This document shows, piece after piece, positions 34,861-44,230 of a DNA stretch of 64,000 nt (position 1 is the stretch's first letter; the number at the start of each line of letters is the position of its first letter). The translations under genes were made by a program, and so were the position numbers. Source of the DNA: Phycisphaerae bacterium (GTDB lineage: Bacteria; Planctomycetota; Phycisphaerae; Phycisphaerales; SM1A02); assembly GCA_002716385.1 (NCBI GenBank), contig PBAX01000008.1, positions 101,182 to 165,181 on the forward strand. The letters run 5' to 3'. The notes under the pieces were generated by a model that made no database searches, had not been told where the DNA came from, and saw nothing but the letters and a program-made list of their open reading frames with translations.

Positions 34861-35883
34861 TCAGGCGGCAGGTGGCGTGGATATGGCGCCGGATCCGACA
34901 GCCTTGCGTACCCATACCCCTTGTTCGTAGGAGAAGCGTCTGAGCGAAAGGCGGTGATGGTTGCAGGGGCCGTTCCCCCTGATCACTCGCCAGAACTCAT
35001 CCCAGTCGGGTTGAGTAAATGACCAGTTGCCGGTGGCTTCATCAAGCACCAGCTCCTCGTCGGGTGTCGTGGAGGTGACGTTACCCTTGTCATCTTTGGT
35101 GACGATGTTGATCTTCAAGCCAAGGTCCTGAGCGGCTGGTGCGAAGCGATTCACGAATCGCTGCCTGAGCGAGTCGTTCTTTTCGATCTTCATCCGCCAT
35201 CGCATCGGAGGGCGGGATTCGGCATCAGGCTTGTCAGCTGGACCGAAGAACATGAGGGAGACTGGCCACCAGCGGTCAAAGGCATCCTGTGTCATCTGCT
35301 TCTGCGACTTTGTTCCGCTCATCAGGGTGAGGACCATATCCTCGCCACTCTTGAAGTGGAAGGCTTCCTCCATGTTGATCCTGTTCATGGTGCGCACATA
35401 GGGGCCATAGGCACCATCGGCAAGCGTCTTCTGGTTCATGATCGCAGCGCCATCTATGAGCCACTGGATCATCGCGATATCGCCCCATGTCGGAGCGGGA
35501 TAGTTGAAGCAGTTGTGGTACTTGGTCTTGCCGGTGACCAGATCTCGCAGCATGTCATCGCGGCTCTTGCCGAGTTCCTGTGAAACACGATAGAGCATCT
35601 GCCCGTGTCCAACCTCGTCCTGAACCTTCGCGGTCAAGGCCAGCTTACGTCGCATGCTTGGGGCTCGTGTTATCCATTCACCCTCTGGCAGAGCGCCGAT
35701 GATCTCGCTATTGGCATGGTGCTCGGCCATGGCGAGCATGCCCATGCGATAGGCCTCGGGCATCCAATCGCCCGGCTCGATGAGAATGCCATCGCTGATC
35801 CGTTGCTCGAACTCTGCGAGCAGCTCCGGGTCCTCCTGGGAGGGGGTGGGAACTGGCTTAGACTGATTGGATGCGTTGCTCAT
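34861..35883 (-). CDS. paaA: PaaA, catalytic diiron subunit of phenylacetyl-CoA 1,2-epoxidase
   Basis: A 340-aa ferritin-like diiron oxygenase subunit. Iron ligands are visible in the two ExxH motifs: KVQDEVGHGQMLY and NMEEAFHFKSGEDMV, with an additional Glu in AEHHANSEIIGAL. It converts phenylacetyl-CoA to the ring-1,2-epoxide with O2 and electrons from PaaE. No paaE reductase gene is in the window, so electrons must come from a protein encoded elsewhere. The N-terminal 20 residues are polar and variable. Clear match to the family over the whole length. Confidence 0.95.
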   Translation of the reverse strand: MSNASNQSKPVPTPSQEDPELLAEFEQRISDGILIEPGDWMPEAYRMGMLAMAEHHANSEIIGALPEGEWITRAPSMRRKLALTAKVQDEVGHGQMLYRVSQELGKSRDDMLRDLVTGKTKYHNCFNYPAPTWGDIAMIQWLIDGAAIMNQKTLADGAYGPYVRTMNRINMEEAFHFKSGEDMVLTLMSGTKSQKQMTQDAFDRWWPVSLMFFGPADKPDAESRPPMRWRMKIEKNDSLRQRFVNRFAPAAQDLGLKINIVTKDDKGNVTSTTPDEELVLDEATGNWSFTQPDWDEFWRVIRGNGPCNHHRLSLRRFSYEQGVWVRKAVGSGAISTPPAA

Positions 35884-35906
35884 TGTGATTCGTTCCTGAA
35901 GAGCCT

Positions 35907-37118
35907 CTAGGACTCAGGATGCTCGAAAATGGTGGCGAGCCCCTGCCCGACACCTACACACAGTGTAGCCAGGCCCCTGGGCAGATTTCGACGATTCATT
36001 TCATGAATCAGCGTTGTGGCCAGTCTGGCGCCTGATGCGCCCAGTGGATGGCCTATGGCGATAGCGCCACCATTGACGTTGACGCGGTCAATATCCAGTT
36101 CAAGGTCGCGTACACAGGCGATCGATTGGGCGGCAAAGGCCTCGTTGAGCTCGAAGAGGTCGATATCACCCGTTTTCAATCCAGCTCTATCAAGCGCCTT
36201 TCTGGTCGCGGGAACCGGTCCAAGCCCCATGGTGGCGGGATCAACGCCGGCAGACGCGGAGTGACCGACGATTGCCAGAGGTGTGAGGCCAAGCGATTTG
36301 GCATGCTCCAGCTCCATGAGAACCAAAGCCGAAGCGCCATCGTTCACTCCGGAACTGTTACCGGCGGTGACCGTTCCGGCGTCATCCTTCGCGAATGCGG
36401 GGCGAAGTCGAGCAAGTTTTTCAATGGTCGTGTCGGGGCGTGGGTGCTCATCCGTATCGACCACGATCGGATCGCCCTTGCGCTGAGGGATATGAACCGG
36501 TATCAGTTCATCCTTGAAGAGTCCCATCTCGTTTGCCAGAGCCCATCTTTGCTGACTCAGTACGGCAAAGCGATCCTGCTCATCCCGCGAGATGTTGAAT
36601 TGCCGTGCGACATTTTCAGCCGTTTCACCCATGGCATATGGATGATGCAGCTTGGAGAGTGCGGGATTGGTGAACCGCCATCCAATAGTCGTATCGTAGA
36701 CTTCGGGAATTCGGTTGAAGGCGGTGGTGCTCTTGGCCATCACGAAGGGCGCCCGGCTCATGCTTTCGACCCCACCGGCGACCAGAACTTCCCCATGCCC
36801 GGCCTCGATCATCCGGGCGGCGATGTGAATCGCCTCCAGACCGGAGGCGCAGAGCCTGTTCACGGTCGTTCCCGGGACGTTCTCGGGAAGACCGGCCAGC
36901 AAGCCGGCCATTCTGGCAACATTTCGGTTGTCTTCACCAGCCTGATTGGCCGCTCCAAAGTAGATCTCATCGATCGTTGCGGCATCGATACCGGCCTTGG
37001 ACACCGCTTCACGAATGGCGATGGCGGCCAGATCATCGGGGCGCATGGAGGAAAGACCGCCGCCGTAGCGGCCGAAGGGGGTTCGAACGGCTGAGATGAT
37101 TGCTGCACGTCTTGTCAT
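35907..37118 (-). CDS. paaJ: thiolase (acetyl-CoA acyltransferase, PaaJ-like)
   Basis: A 403-aa thiolase. Acyl-enzyme Cys in [15 protein letters not shown], the substrate motif [17 protein letters not shown] with the catalytic His, and the C-terminal Cys in LCVGVGQG. As first gene of the paaA-D operon it most likely cleaves the 3-oxoacyl-CoA intermediates of the phenylacetate pathway (3-oxo-5,6-dehydrosuberyl-CoA and 3-oxoadipyl-CoA). ATG 37118 is used: a -10 box TAGAAT ends 8 bases upstream. The symbol rests on context; general thiolases look similar. Confidence 0.9.
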   Translation of the reverse strand: MTRRAAIISAVRTPFGRYGGGLSSMRPDDLAAIAIREAVSKAGIDAATIDEIYFGAANQAGEDNRNVARMAGLLAGLPENVPGTTVNRLCASGLEAIHIAARMIEAGHGEVLVAGGVESMSRAPFVMAKSTTAFNRIPEVYDTTIGWRFTNPALSKLHHPYAMGETAENVARQFNISRDEQDRFAVLSQQRWALANEMGLFKDELIPVHIPQRKGDPIVVDTDEHPRPDTTIEKLARLRPAFAKDDAGTVTAGNSSGVNDGASALVLMELEHAKSLGLTPLAIVGHSASAGVDPATMGLGPVPATRKALDRAGLKTGDIDLFELNEAFAAQSIACVRDLELDIDRVNVNGGAIAIGHPLGASGARLATTLIHEMNRRNLPRGLATLCVGVGQGLATIFEHPES

Positions 37119-37126
37119 AGGTGTCA

Positions 37127-37132
37127 ATTCTA
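37127..37132 (-). promoter_or_regulatory. -10 box TAGAAT of the thiolase-paaABCD operon
   Basis: On the minus strand TAGAAT ends 8 bases before the thiolase ATG, without a Shine-Dalgarno sequence. The operon may therefore begin with a leaderless mRNA. Confidence 0.5.
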
Positions 37133-37319
37133 GGGGATTGCCTGCAATTTGTTGGATTCAGAGCATGTCCGGATCAATCGGGTCTCGAACAGACGGCGTG
37201 TGCCGTCATGAATAATCCGCATTGGGCCTTCTTCAGGCACGATCTTATCGCCGGGCATTGGATTGCCCCCCAATCCCTTTGCTACCATCTCAGACCAATT
37301 CATTGGAAGGGAAAAACAT

Positions 37320-38195
37320 ATGAATTCACGCCTCATTTCAGCGGTTGTCGGCTTGCTCGCGATGCTCATGTGTCTGGCTATGGCTCCTGTTAACACCACG
37401 TGTCCCATGTCGGGGACCCCGACCAAGCCAGGTGCTGTCCTGACCATGAATGGGGTTGATATCGCCTTCAGCTGCGGAGGTTGTCTTGCTCGATTTGAAA
37501 AACTGGATCCTGCGGAACAACGCACCAAGCTTGCGGCAGTCGGGATCGACATGCCTTCGGCACAAGAAGCACCTGCTGGAAAGCCCGCTTCGTTCGTTGA
37601 TGAACTCATACTCAGCAGGGCCTATCTGCTGCCGAATTGTCCAATCACCGGAAAGTCGATCGATAGTGCCCAGAAGCCCGCGAGGAAAATAATCGATGAT
37701 CGGGAGATCGTTTTCTGCTGCATGGGATGCATCGAGAAGTTCAATGCCGATCCCGCCAAGTACAACACTGCCATCACCGAAAAGATCATCTCCAAGCAAC
37801 TGCCTGCCTATCCACTCAAGAACTGTCTGGCTAGTGGTCGTCCCATTGATGTCAAGGGGACACCCACCAATGCGGTATTCGGCAACCAGCTGATGAGATT
37901 CTGCTGCGGAGGCTGTGCCAATTTCGTCCAGAACGATCCAGTTCGGCTGAAGAAGGCCGTCGAGACACTCGAATCAGCCTATATTTCCGCTCAGATGGCC
38001 GATTATCCCATGAAGACCTGTGTGATCAGTGGCGAGCCACTTGGGGATTCGACCGTGAATGCCGTGGTCGGAAATCGTCTGGTGAGAGTCTGTTGCGAAG
38101 TCTGTGAAAAGAAGTTGAATCGAAATCCTAGAGTCTATCTAGCCAAGATCGACAGAGCTTTCGCAGCCAAGGCGGATACATCTAGTAAAAACTGA
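37320..38195 (+). CDS. exported protein with four YHS/TRASH-like Cys repeats
   Basis: A 291-aa protein with a signal peptide (residues 1-22, SAVVGLLAMLMCLAMA) and four repeats of about 65 residues. Each has an initial Cys followed by SG or TG and, about 30 residues later, a Cys pair: CPMSGTP...FSCGGC; CPITGKS...FCCMGC; CLASGRP...FCCGGC; CVISGEP...VCCEVC. This resembles YHS or TRASH heavy-metal-binding modules. Export suggests periplasmic metal binding or sensing. The start has GGAAGGG upstream and a TACCAT -10 box at 37283-37288. It is divergent from the paa operon; a functional link is not shown. Confidence 0.8.
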   Translation: MNSRLISAVVGLLAMLMCLAMAPVNTTCPMSGTPTKPGAVLTMNGVDIAFSCGGCLARFEKLDPAEQRTKLAAVGIDMPSAQEAPAGKPASFVDELILSRAYLLPNCPITGKSIDSAQKPARKIIDDREIVFCCMGCIEKFNADPAKYNTAITEKIISKQLPAYPLKNCLASGRPIDVKGTPTNAVFGNQLMRFCCGGCANFVQNDPVRLKKAVETLESAYISAQMADYPMKTCVISGEPLGDSTVNAVVGNRLVRVCCEVCEKKLNRNPRVYLAKIDRAFAAKADTSSKN

Positions 38196-38208
38196 TCGAT
38201 CGGGATTG

Positions 38209-41200
38209 TCAGTTCCGGTCGAGTTCTTCCATGAGGATTGAGCGAATGGCGTTTATCTCCGCTTGAGATCGGAATCGCGACTCTCTGGAGAGGTTCGCTT
38301 CGATCGTGTCCCCATCATTTGATCCGCTTGTCCAGCTTTCGACGGTTGGCCGCAACTTCATTCTCAGGCTTGATTGTTCATCGATTTCTTCGGCAAGCAG
38401 CGATCTGGGCTGAGTATTCCAGATCTTGATCATGCCATTCGAACAACTGGCAACCAATCTGGCTCCATCCGGGGTGAAGGAGAGGAGGTTGATGTCGTCA
38501 TCGTCTCCACGCAATGTGAAGATGACATCACCCGTGTCGACATCATGCAGAGATATGTTGCGACTCTTGTTGGCGACCGCGACACGATTGGCATCGGGGT
38601 TCATATCCCGGACATTTTCACTCGCCTGATTCTCGCTCAGATCGATTTGGGCATCCCATGTAGTACTGTTCCACGATCGCATGGAGCCGTCCGCCGATTC
38701 CGCAATGAGCCTCGAGCCATCAGGGGACCATTTCAGATCCGTTAATGAGGAGCCGGTTCCAACACGGGATTCGAGTTGATCACCCGTCTGCATGGACCAG
38801 CTTTGTATCGATCCGTCATCCAGACCACTCACTATCTGGCTGCCATCCGGGGAGATCAGGAGATTCATGACGGGTCGTCTGATTGGAATGCGAAGCCCGG
38901 TTTGTTCAGTTCCTTCTTCAACATCCCAGACTCGAATTGAACCATCGCTCGAGGCTGTCATGAGCACCTGATCATCCTTGTCGAAGATCAAGGCGTTTAC
39001 CGAATCCTTGTGCGCCTGGATACGTGACTGCACCACCCCTGATTGGATGGACCAGATCCGGAGTTCACCCTTTTCATCTGCCGTTGCAACCAGTTCTCCC
39101 GACGCATCGAATGCGACCGCATTGATTTTGGCATCATGTCCGCTCAGATTCGCCTTGATCACACCAGTGATTGTGTCGACGATGTGAACATCATTTGATT
39201 CCGATGGAATGGCGAGCAGGGTGGTGGACTGATCGAGCGTCTGCCTGGATTCGCTCCTCCATGGCTTCTGAATCTGGAAGATCTCCTCGCCTGTGAGCAG
39301 ATTCCAGATCCTCAGCGTGTTGTCACGTGATTTCGAGATCAGCCGGTTGCCATTTGCGACAACCTCGAGATCCACTATTTCCGCATCATGTCCTTCTAGT
39401 GCGCCGAGTACCTCCCCGGTCGTCAGATCGATGACGAGAATCTCGCCGTCGACGGTTCCACCAAGTAGCCATGGAACAGTGGGGCTGAAGTCCCAGGAGG
39501 TCAACTGATGATCATCGAGTTTGATCCTCTCTATCTGGTTCAACCCCTTGGCTGACCAGAGTCGGGCGCCTGATCTTGATACGGCGACGACTCGCTGATC
39601 GTCATTCGTGAAGAAAACATCAGTGATCTTGTCTGGATGCTGCCCTATCGAGATCGCTGATGGGGTATCTGAGTCCAGATTCCAGACTTGAAGATGGCCC
39701 AAGTGATCAGCTGTGACAAGTCGATCAGAATTGCTCGAGAATGACGTTGCGGACGGTTTGTCCACCTGAATTGCTCTAGTCGATTCAGTTGCACCAAGTT
39801 CCATGATCGAGAGTGATTTCCGATCATCGGGGATGGCGATCAACTTCCAATCCTCCGACATCGACCAGCCCTTCGAGGGTTCTGCCATGAGTTCGCCGGT
39901 TCGAATGTCGATAATCGCGTTTCTACCTCTTTCATTGCCGAGCAACACGAGATTGCCTTCCGGATTGAATTGAATTGATGAAGCAAGTCGGACTGGCGTG
40001 GTCCATTTGGCGACCTCTCGTCCGGTGAGCACATCCCAGATCCGGATGTCGCCCGACATCGTCGCCGTGATCAACTGAATAGCGGAATTGTCGAACGCAG
40101 CTGTCGTGACATCGAGGTCGTGCATCAATGCGGCTACGGATCTGTCTCCAGTCGTAGAGTTAAGAAGTTCGACCTTGTTGCGCGAGATGGCTGCCAAACG
40201 GGAACCGGTCATGTCCATGACAAGATCTGTAGTGTTGTTCGGGATGGAGACTTCGGCGATCTTTCTGGAAGTGCGGCTGTTGATCACCTCGAGCCGACCA
40301 TCTGGATTCATGTAGGCGATCCGACGGCCATCCCCACTGAATATGAGCGAGGGGTGGTCTTCACCCGTGTTCGGAAAGCGTTGGAGTTCACGTCCATTGG
40401 ACATGTCGATGGCCTGCAGGCCACCTTCCTCATGAGGAAGCACGGCAATCTTGCTGTCTGGCGAAATGAGCACCAGATCTGGATCCTGATTGGATATGTC
40501 CATGGATGTCAAGGGTGTCGACTGCTGATGCATTGCATCCTGAGTCGAGTCCCAGATCGCGAAACGCTCTGGAGAGAAGGTGAAGATCAAATCGCCCGAA
40601 GGTTGTGTTCCCGCCAGAAGCGGATATTCCTGGGCGCGATTGATTCTGCCAAGACTCTGGTCTGCTCTTGACCAGAGATGCTTCCACTCGAATGGCTTCT
40701 TGTCTTGTCCTATCGAGGCCATCCGCAATCTGTACAAGGCGTCGTCGTCATCTCCGGATTCCAGGGACAACGAGGCGGTGAGCAGATTGGAGATGTAGTT
40801 GACCTGTTGCAGTTCTCTTTGCGTCGTGATCAAGGACTCATTGAGCTTGGCGGTCGCCTCCTGCTCGAGCTTCTTCTTGGCCAGTTCCTCTTCCGACTTG
40901 AGGCTTGCCGCTTGCAGCTCCTCCTGAATTCTCTTGATCTTGTCATTCTGCTCCTGAAGGGCGATGTTCTGTTCCTCGGCCTTGTTCAGCTGCCAAAGAG
41001 CGAAGTACAGGCCTACGAGCAACGTAAGGAAGACGATGACGGCTACGAGGAATCCGCTTCTATTTCTCCGGAGAAACTTCCTCAGTCTGTAGGTGGACGT
41101 TTCGGGGCCGGCAACCAGTACATCTCCCTGCAGATATCGGCGTATGTCCTCCGAAAGCGCTACTGCTGATTCGTATCGCTCATCTCGAAGCTTGCGAAGC

Positions 41201-42156
41201 GCCTTCAACGGTATCCATTCGAGCTCTCGCTTCAGCATCCCGGCAAGATCCGCAGGGCGCGTCTTTCGCTTGGTCGCCACCTTTGAGGCCTCGCCCCCAA
41301 GCGCCAAGAGACGAGTGCTCGGTTTGGGAGGAGTCTCCTCCTGAATGATCCGACACAATTCGCTGAAGCCGGCTTGTCGCATCTGGATGGATTCGAAGGG
41401 GAGTGCTCCTGTGATTAATTCATACAGGATCATTCCAAGAGAGTAGACGTCGCTGCGGGTATCGATATCGGTTCCACCCAGATCGGCCTGTTCGGGGCTC
41501 ATGTATTCGGGAGTGCCAATCAACTGGCCGGTCTCTGTGCAGAAGGATCTTTCCGTGAGTTCCATGCTCGTGGCCTTGGCCACACCGAAGTCGATCACCT
41601 TTGCACGGGGACGACCATCATCATCCGTTGCAATGAGTATGTTCGAAGGCTTGATATCGCGGTGGATGATGCCTTTCATGTGCGCATGCTGGATCGCGGC
41701 ACAGACTTCGATCATCAGATTGAGCCTCTGGCTCGTATCGAGACGATTATCATCGCAGTATTCGGTGATCGGAACACCTTCGACGTATTCCATCACGAAG
41801 AATGGGCGTCCATCATCAGTGGCTCCTGCGTCGTAGACCGTCGCGATGTTGGGATGATCAAGGATGGCCAGTGCCTGTCTCTCGGCTTCGAAGCGAGTGA
41901 TGACAGCCACGGTATCCATGCCTGGCTTGATGATCTTCAGCGCGACTCGACGCCGGACAGGCGCATGCTGTTCAGCGAGGTAGACGATTCCGAATCCACC
42001 TTCGGCCACAAGAGATACTATCTTGTAGTTGCTCACCTGATCCCCGGGTTCCAGTCTCAGATGAGCCGGCAGATCGATGCCGTCACGCCCTTCACCACCG
42101 AGAAAGATCGTGGGAGTGTTCGTATCAGGACGGAATTGCGGGTCTTTGGGGTCCAC
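38209..42156 (-). CDS. membrane Ser/Thr protein kinase with WD40 repeat sensor region
   Basis: A 1315-aa PknB-type kinase. Kinase domain about 44-330: glycine loop VAEGGFGIVYLAEQ, ATP Lys in RVALKIIKPGM (about 74), catalytic loop HRDIKPSNILIA, DFGVAKAT and SPEQ. A transmembrane helix follows (FLVAVIVFLTLLVGLYFALW, about 370), then a coiled coil of about 70 residues (EEQNIALQEQNDKIKRIQEE). From about 480 to 1270 there are many WD40-like repeats ending in LRIWNL, IRVWDV, IQSWSM and IKIWNT. It starts at GTG 42156, six bases after a TATGCT box. It ends 13 bases from the four-repeat exported gene. Substrates unknown. Confidence 0.92.
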   Translation of the reverse strand: MDPKDPQFRPDTNTPTIFLGGEGRDGIDLPAHLRLEPGDQVSNYKIVSLVAEGGFGIVYLAEQHAPVRRRVALKIIKPGMDTVAVITRFEAERQALAILDHPNIATVYDAGATDDGRPFFVMEYVEGVPITEYCDDNRLDTSQRLNLMIEVCAAIQHAHMKGIIHRDIKPSNILIATDDDGRPRAKVIDFGVAKATSMELTERSFCTETGQLIGTPEYMSPEQADLGGTDIDTRSDVYSLGMILYELITGALPFESIQMRQAGFSELCRIIQEETPPKPSTRLLALGGEASKVATKRKTRPADLAGMLKRELEWIPLKALRKLRDERYESAVALSEDIRRYLQGDVLVAGPETSTYRLRKFLRRNRSGFLVAVIVFLTLLVGLYFALWQLNKAEEQNIALQEQNDKIKRIQEELQAASLKSEEELAKKKLEQEATAKLNESLITTQRELQQVNYISNLLTASLSLESGDDDDALYRLRMASIGQDKKPFEWKHLWSRADQSLGRINRAQEYPLLAGTQPSGDLIFTFSPERFAIWDSTQDAMHQQSTPLTSMDISNQDPDLVLISPDSKIAVLPHEEGGLQAIDMSNGRELQRFPNTGEDHPSLIFSGDGRRIAYMNPDGRLEVINSRTSRKIAEVSIPNNTTDLVMDMTGSRLAAISRNKVELLNSTTGDRSVAALMHDLDVTTAAFDNSAIQLITATMSGDIRIWDVLTGREVAKWTTPVRLASSIQFNPEGNLVLLGNERGRNAIIDIRTGELMAEPSKGWSMSEDWKLIAIPDDRKSLSIMELGATESTRAIQVDKPSATSFSSNSDRLVTADHLGHLQVWNLDSDTPSAISIGQHPDKITDVFFTNDDQRVVAVSRSGARLWSAKGLNQIERIKLDDHQLTSWDFSPTVPWLLGGTVDGEILVIDLTTGEVLGALEGHDAEIVDLEVVANGNRLISKSRDNTLRIWNLLTGEEIFQIQKPWRSESRQTLDQSTTLLAIPSESNDVHIVDTITGVIKANLSGHDAKINAVAFDASGELVATADEKGELRIWSIQSGVVQSRIQAHKDSVNALIFDKDDQVLMTASSDGSIRVWDVEEGTEQTGLRIPIRRPVMNLLISPDGSQIVSGLDDGSIQSWSMQTGDQLESRVGTGSSLTDLKWSPDGSRLIAESADGSMRSWNSTTWDAQIDLSENQASENVRDMNPDANRVAVANKSRNISLHDVDTGDVIFTLRGDDDDINLLSFTPDGARLVASCSNGMIKIWNTQPRSLLAEEIDEQSSLRMKLRPTVESWTSGSNDGDTIEANLSRESRFRSQAEINAIRSILMEELDRN

Positions 42157-42162
42157 CGAGCA

Positions 42163-42168
42163 AGCATA
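42163..42168 (-). promoter_or_regulatory. -10 box TATGCT of a probable leaderless GTG start
   Basis: On the minus strand TATGCT ends 6 bases before the GTG start of the WD40 kinase. The expected transcription start coincides with the initiation codon. Confidence 0.45.
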
Positions 42169-42208
42169 CCAACGGAAAAGTGGTGCGTCAGATGTTTTTG
42201 ATGTCGTG

Positions 42209-43414
42209 TCAGTCAGGAGTGATGAAACGCCCGTCTCCAGTCATGGATTCGAGTGATTTCATGGTTTCCTTCACGAGATCCAGACCGATATCTTCCATCC
42301 ACTTGAATGGTCCAATCGGATAATTCACGCCATATTGCATCGCCGTGTCGATATCGGCGGCCTCGGCGACGCCATCATGCTGGGCCCATAGTGCCTCATT
42401 GAGTATGGCGAAGAGTATTCGTGCGAAAACAATCGTCTGGATCGGATTCTGACACTTCAAATCCAATTGATTCGCCATCTTCATGATCGAACCCATGTCG
42501 AAGCCCGGAACGGTGGAGGCCTCATTGCTGGGGTGGATCGTCGGTGAAGGGGGTTCGGTCGACCAGTCGTACACACCTGTACCCGATTTCTTACCGAGTC
42601 GACCTTCCGCTACGAGCTGCTCCTGCATGAGACTGGGAGCGAGCCGAGTGGGGCGGTTCCAGCAGTCCCAGACCGTTCGGGTGGTCGCGGTGTTGACATC
42701 ATGTCCGATGAAGTCTGTGAGTTCGAATGGTCCCATGCGAAAGCCGCCGAGTGAACGCATCGTCTCATCGATCAGATCCGCTGTCGCCAGACCATCTTCC
42801 ATGCATCTGAAGGCTTCAAGGTAGTAGGGGCGAGCGACGCGATTGACGATGAAGCCCGGGGTATCCGCCGCGACGGCGACATGCTTATTCCAGCTGGATG
42901 CTATTTCAGCGATGCGATCCACGACCACGGGATCGGTTTCACGCCCACGAATGACCTCGACGAGCTTCATGATCGGAGCCGGGTTGAAGAAGTGCATGCC
43001 GACCACCCGTGACGGACAGCCGAGTTTTTGTCCCAGCTCCGTCACCGAGAGTGAGGAGGTGTTTGTGGCGATGATGGCCTCTGAATGAAGATGGTCGAGC
43101 AACGGCGCAACGGCCTTTGTCTTGATCTCCATGTCCTCGACAATGGCTTCGAGCAGCACCTCACAGGAATCCAGTTCCGAATCGGATTGGACAATGTGAA
43201 GTCGAACCATCGCCTCCCCGGCCTCGGACTCCGAGATCCGGCCTTTTTCGACCTGTCGTTGAAGTCTGGTGCCGATCCCGTCCTTGGCTTTCGCGGCCGT
43301 TTCAGGATCGCAATCAATCATCCTGACCGACCAGCCGTGGATGGCGGCGACCTGAGCAATGCCTGCGCCCATGGCGCCCGTTCCCAGTATGGCTATCTCG
43401 TTTTCAACGGTCAT
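42209..43414 (-). CDS. paaH: 3-hydroxyacyl-CoA dehydrogenase (PaaH-like)
   Basis: A 401-aa enzyme. The NAD fold is ILGTGAMGAGIAQVAAIHGW at about residues 8-27. The catalytic His is in VVGMHFFNPAPIMKLVEVI and the signature DTPGFIVNRVARPY follows, then the C-terminal dimer domain (GGFRMGPFELTDFIGHDVN), partly repeated in the last 100 residues. In the paa set it oxidises 3-hydroxyadipyl-CoA to 3-oxoadipyl-CoA. It is the last gene of the minus-strand operon thioesterase-paaF-paaG-paaH, three bases after paaG. A general fatty-acid role cannot be excluded. Confidence 0.9.
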   Translation of the reverse strand: MTVENEIAILGTGAMGAGIAQVAAIHGWSVRMIDCDPETAAKAKDGIGTRLQRQVEKGRISESEAGEAMVRLHIVQSDSELDSCEVLLEAIVEDMEIKTKAVAPLLDHLHSEAIIATNTSSLSVTELGQKLGCPSRVVGMHFFNPAPIMKLVEVIRGRETDPVVVDRIAEIASSWNKHVAVAADTPGFIVNRVARPYYLEAFRCMEDGLATADLIDETMRSLGGFRMGPFELTDFIGHDVNTATTRTVWDCWNRPTRLAPSLMQEQLVAEGRLGKKSGTGVYDWSTEPPSPTIHPSNEASTVPGFDMGSIMKMANQLDLKCQNPIQTIVFARILFAILNEALWAQHDGVAEAADIDTAMQYGVNYPIGPFKWMEDIGLDLVKETMKSLESMTGDGRFITPD

Positions 43415-43417
43415 GAC

Positions 43418-44215
43418 TCATGTTCCGGTGAATTCAGGGGTTCTTTTCTCGATGAAGGCCGTGACTCCCTCGAAGTGGTCCTTCGTTCGTCCGGCAGTGT
43501 CCTGGGCAAAGGCTTCGGCTTCAAGCTGTTCCTCCAGTGAACGTTCAAGGCTTTGATTCAGCAGTCGCTTCGTCAGGGACAACGCCTGGCCGGGCAGCGA
43601 GGCGAGATGGGAGGCCACTTTTGCCGTGGCTCCCTCGAGTTCATCTGCGGCAACAACGGAATTCACCAGTCCGATGTCGAGTGCCTCATCAGCCTTGACC
43701 TTTCGTCCTGTCAGGCACATCTCCATCGCTCGTCCCATTCCGACGAGTCTGGGAAGCGTCCAGGTGCTGGCCGAATCGGGCACCAGGCCCACGTTGACGA
43801 AGACCTCTATGAAGGAGGCGTGCTCCGAGGCGATCCTGAGATCGCATGCCAGTGCCAGACTGCATCCAGCGCCTGCCGCCACTCCATTGACCGAGGCGAT
43901 CACGGGTTTACCCATGGATCTGATTCGCTTGATGATGGGGTCGTATCGACGTCGCAGATCCTCTCCCAGTTCAGGTACATGTCCAGGCACGTACTTCTTC
44001 TTGAGATCCTCGAGATCCTGTCCACTGCTGAAGGCACGTCCGGAACCGGTGATGACCAGAACCCGCACATCGGGATCCCGTTCACAGGCCTTGAGAGCAT
44101 CGGACATCTCCGAACTGAATGCATCATTGAATGCGTTCAGGACATCAGGGCGATTCAATGTCAGTGTCATGACATGATCAACGGTTTTCACCTGAATGGT
44201 TTCATATCCACTCAT
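43418..44215 (-). CDS. paaG: PaaG-like enoyl-CoA isomerase/hydratase
   Basis: A 265-aa crotonase-fold protein. The oxyanion-hole regions are AFSSGQDLEDL and GVAAGAGCSLALACDLRIA, and the catalytic Asp of PaaG-type isomerases is in NVGLVPDSASTWTLPRLVG, where ordinary hydratases carry Glu. PaaG isomerises the ring-1,2-epoxide to oxepin-CoA and later shifts the double bond. The C-terminal trimerisation helix ends AFIEKRTPEFTG. It is 15 bases after paaF and 3 before paaH. Confidence 0.9.
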   Translation of the reverse strand: MSGYETIQVKTVDHVMTLTLNRPDVLNAFNDAFSSEMSDALKACERDPDVRVLVITGSGRAFSSGQDLEDLKKKYVPGHVPELGEDLRRRYDPIIKRIRSMGKPVIASVNGVAAGAGCSLALACDLRIASEHASFIEVFVNVGLVPDSASTWTLPRLVGMGRAMEMCLTGRKVKADEALDIGLVNSVVAADELEGATAKVASHLASLPGQALSLTKRLLNQSLERSLEEQLEAEAFAQDTAGRTKDHFEGVTAFIEKRTPEFTGT

Positions 44216-44230
44216 CTGTTTTTCCTTGTC

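Noticed and set aside
36048..37094. Plus-strand open frame of 348 codons opposite the thiolase gene
   Set aside because: Shadow of the thiolase reading frame; no family resemblance and no start signal.
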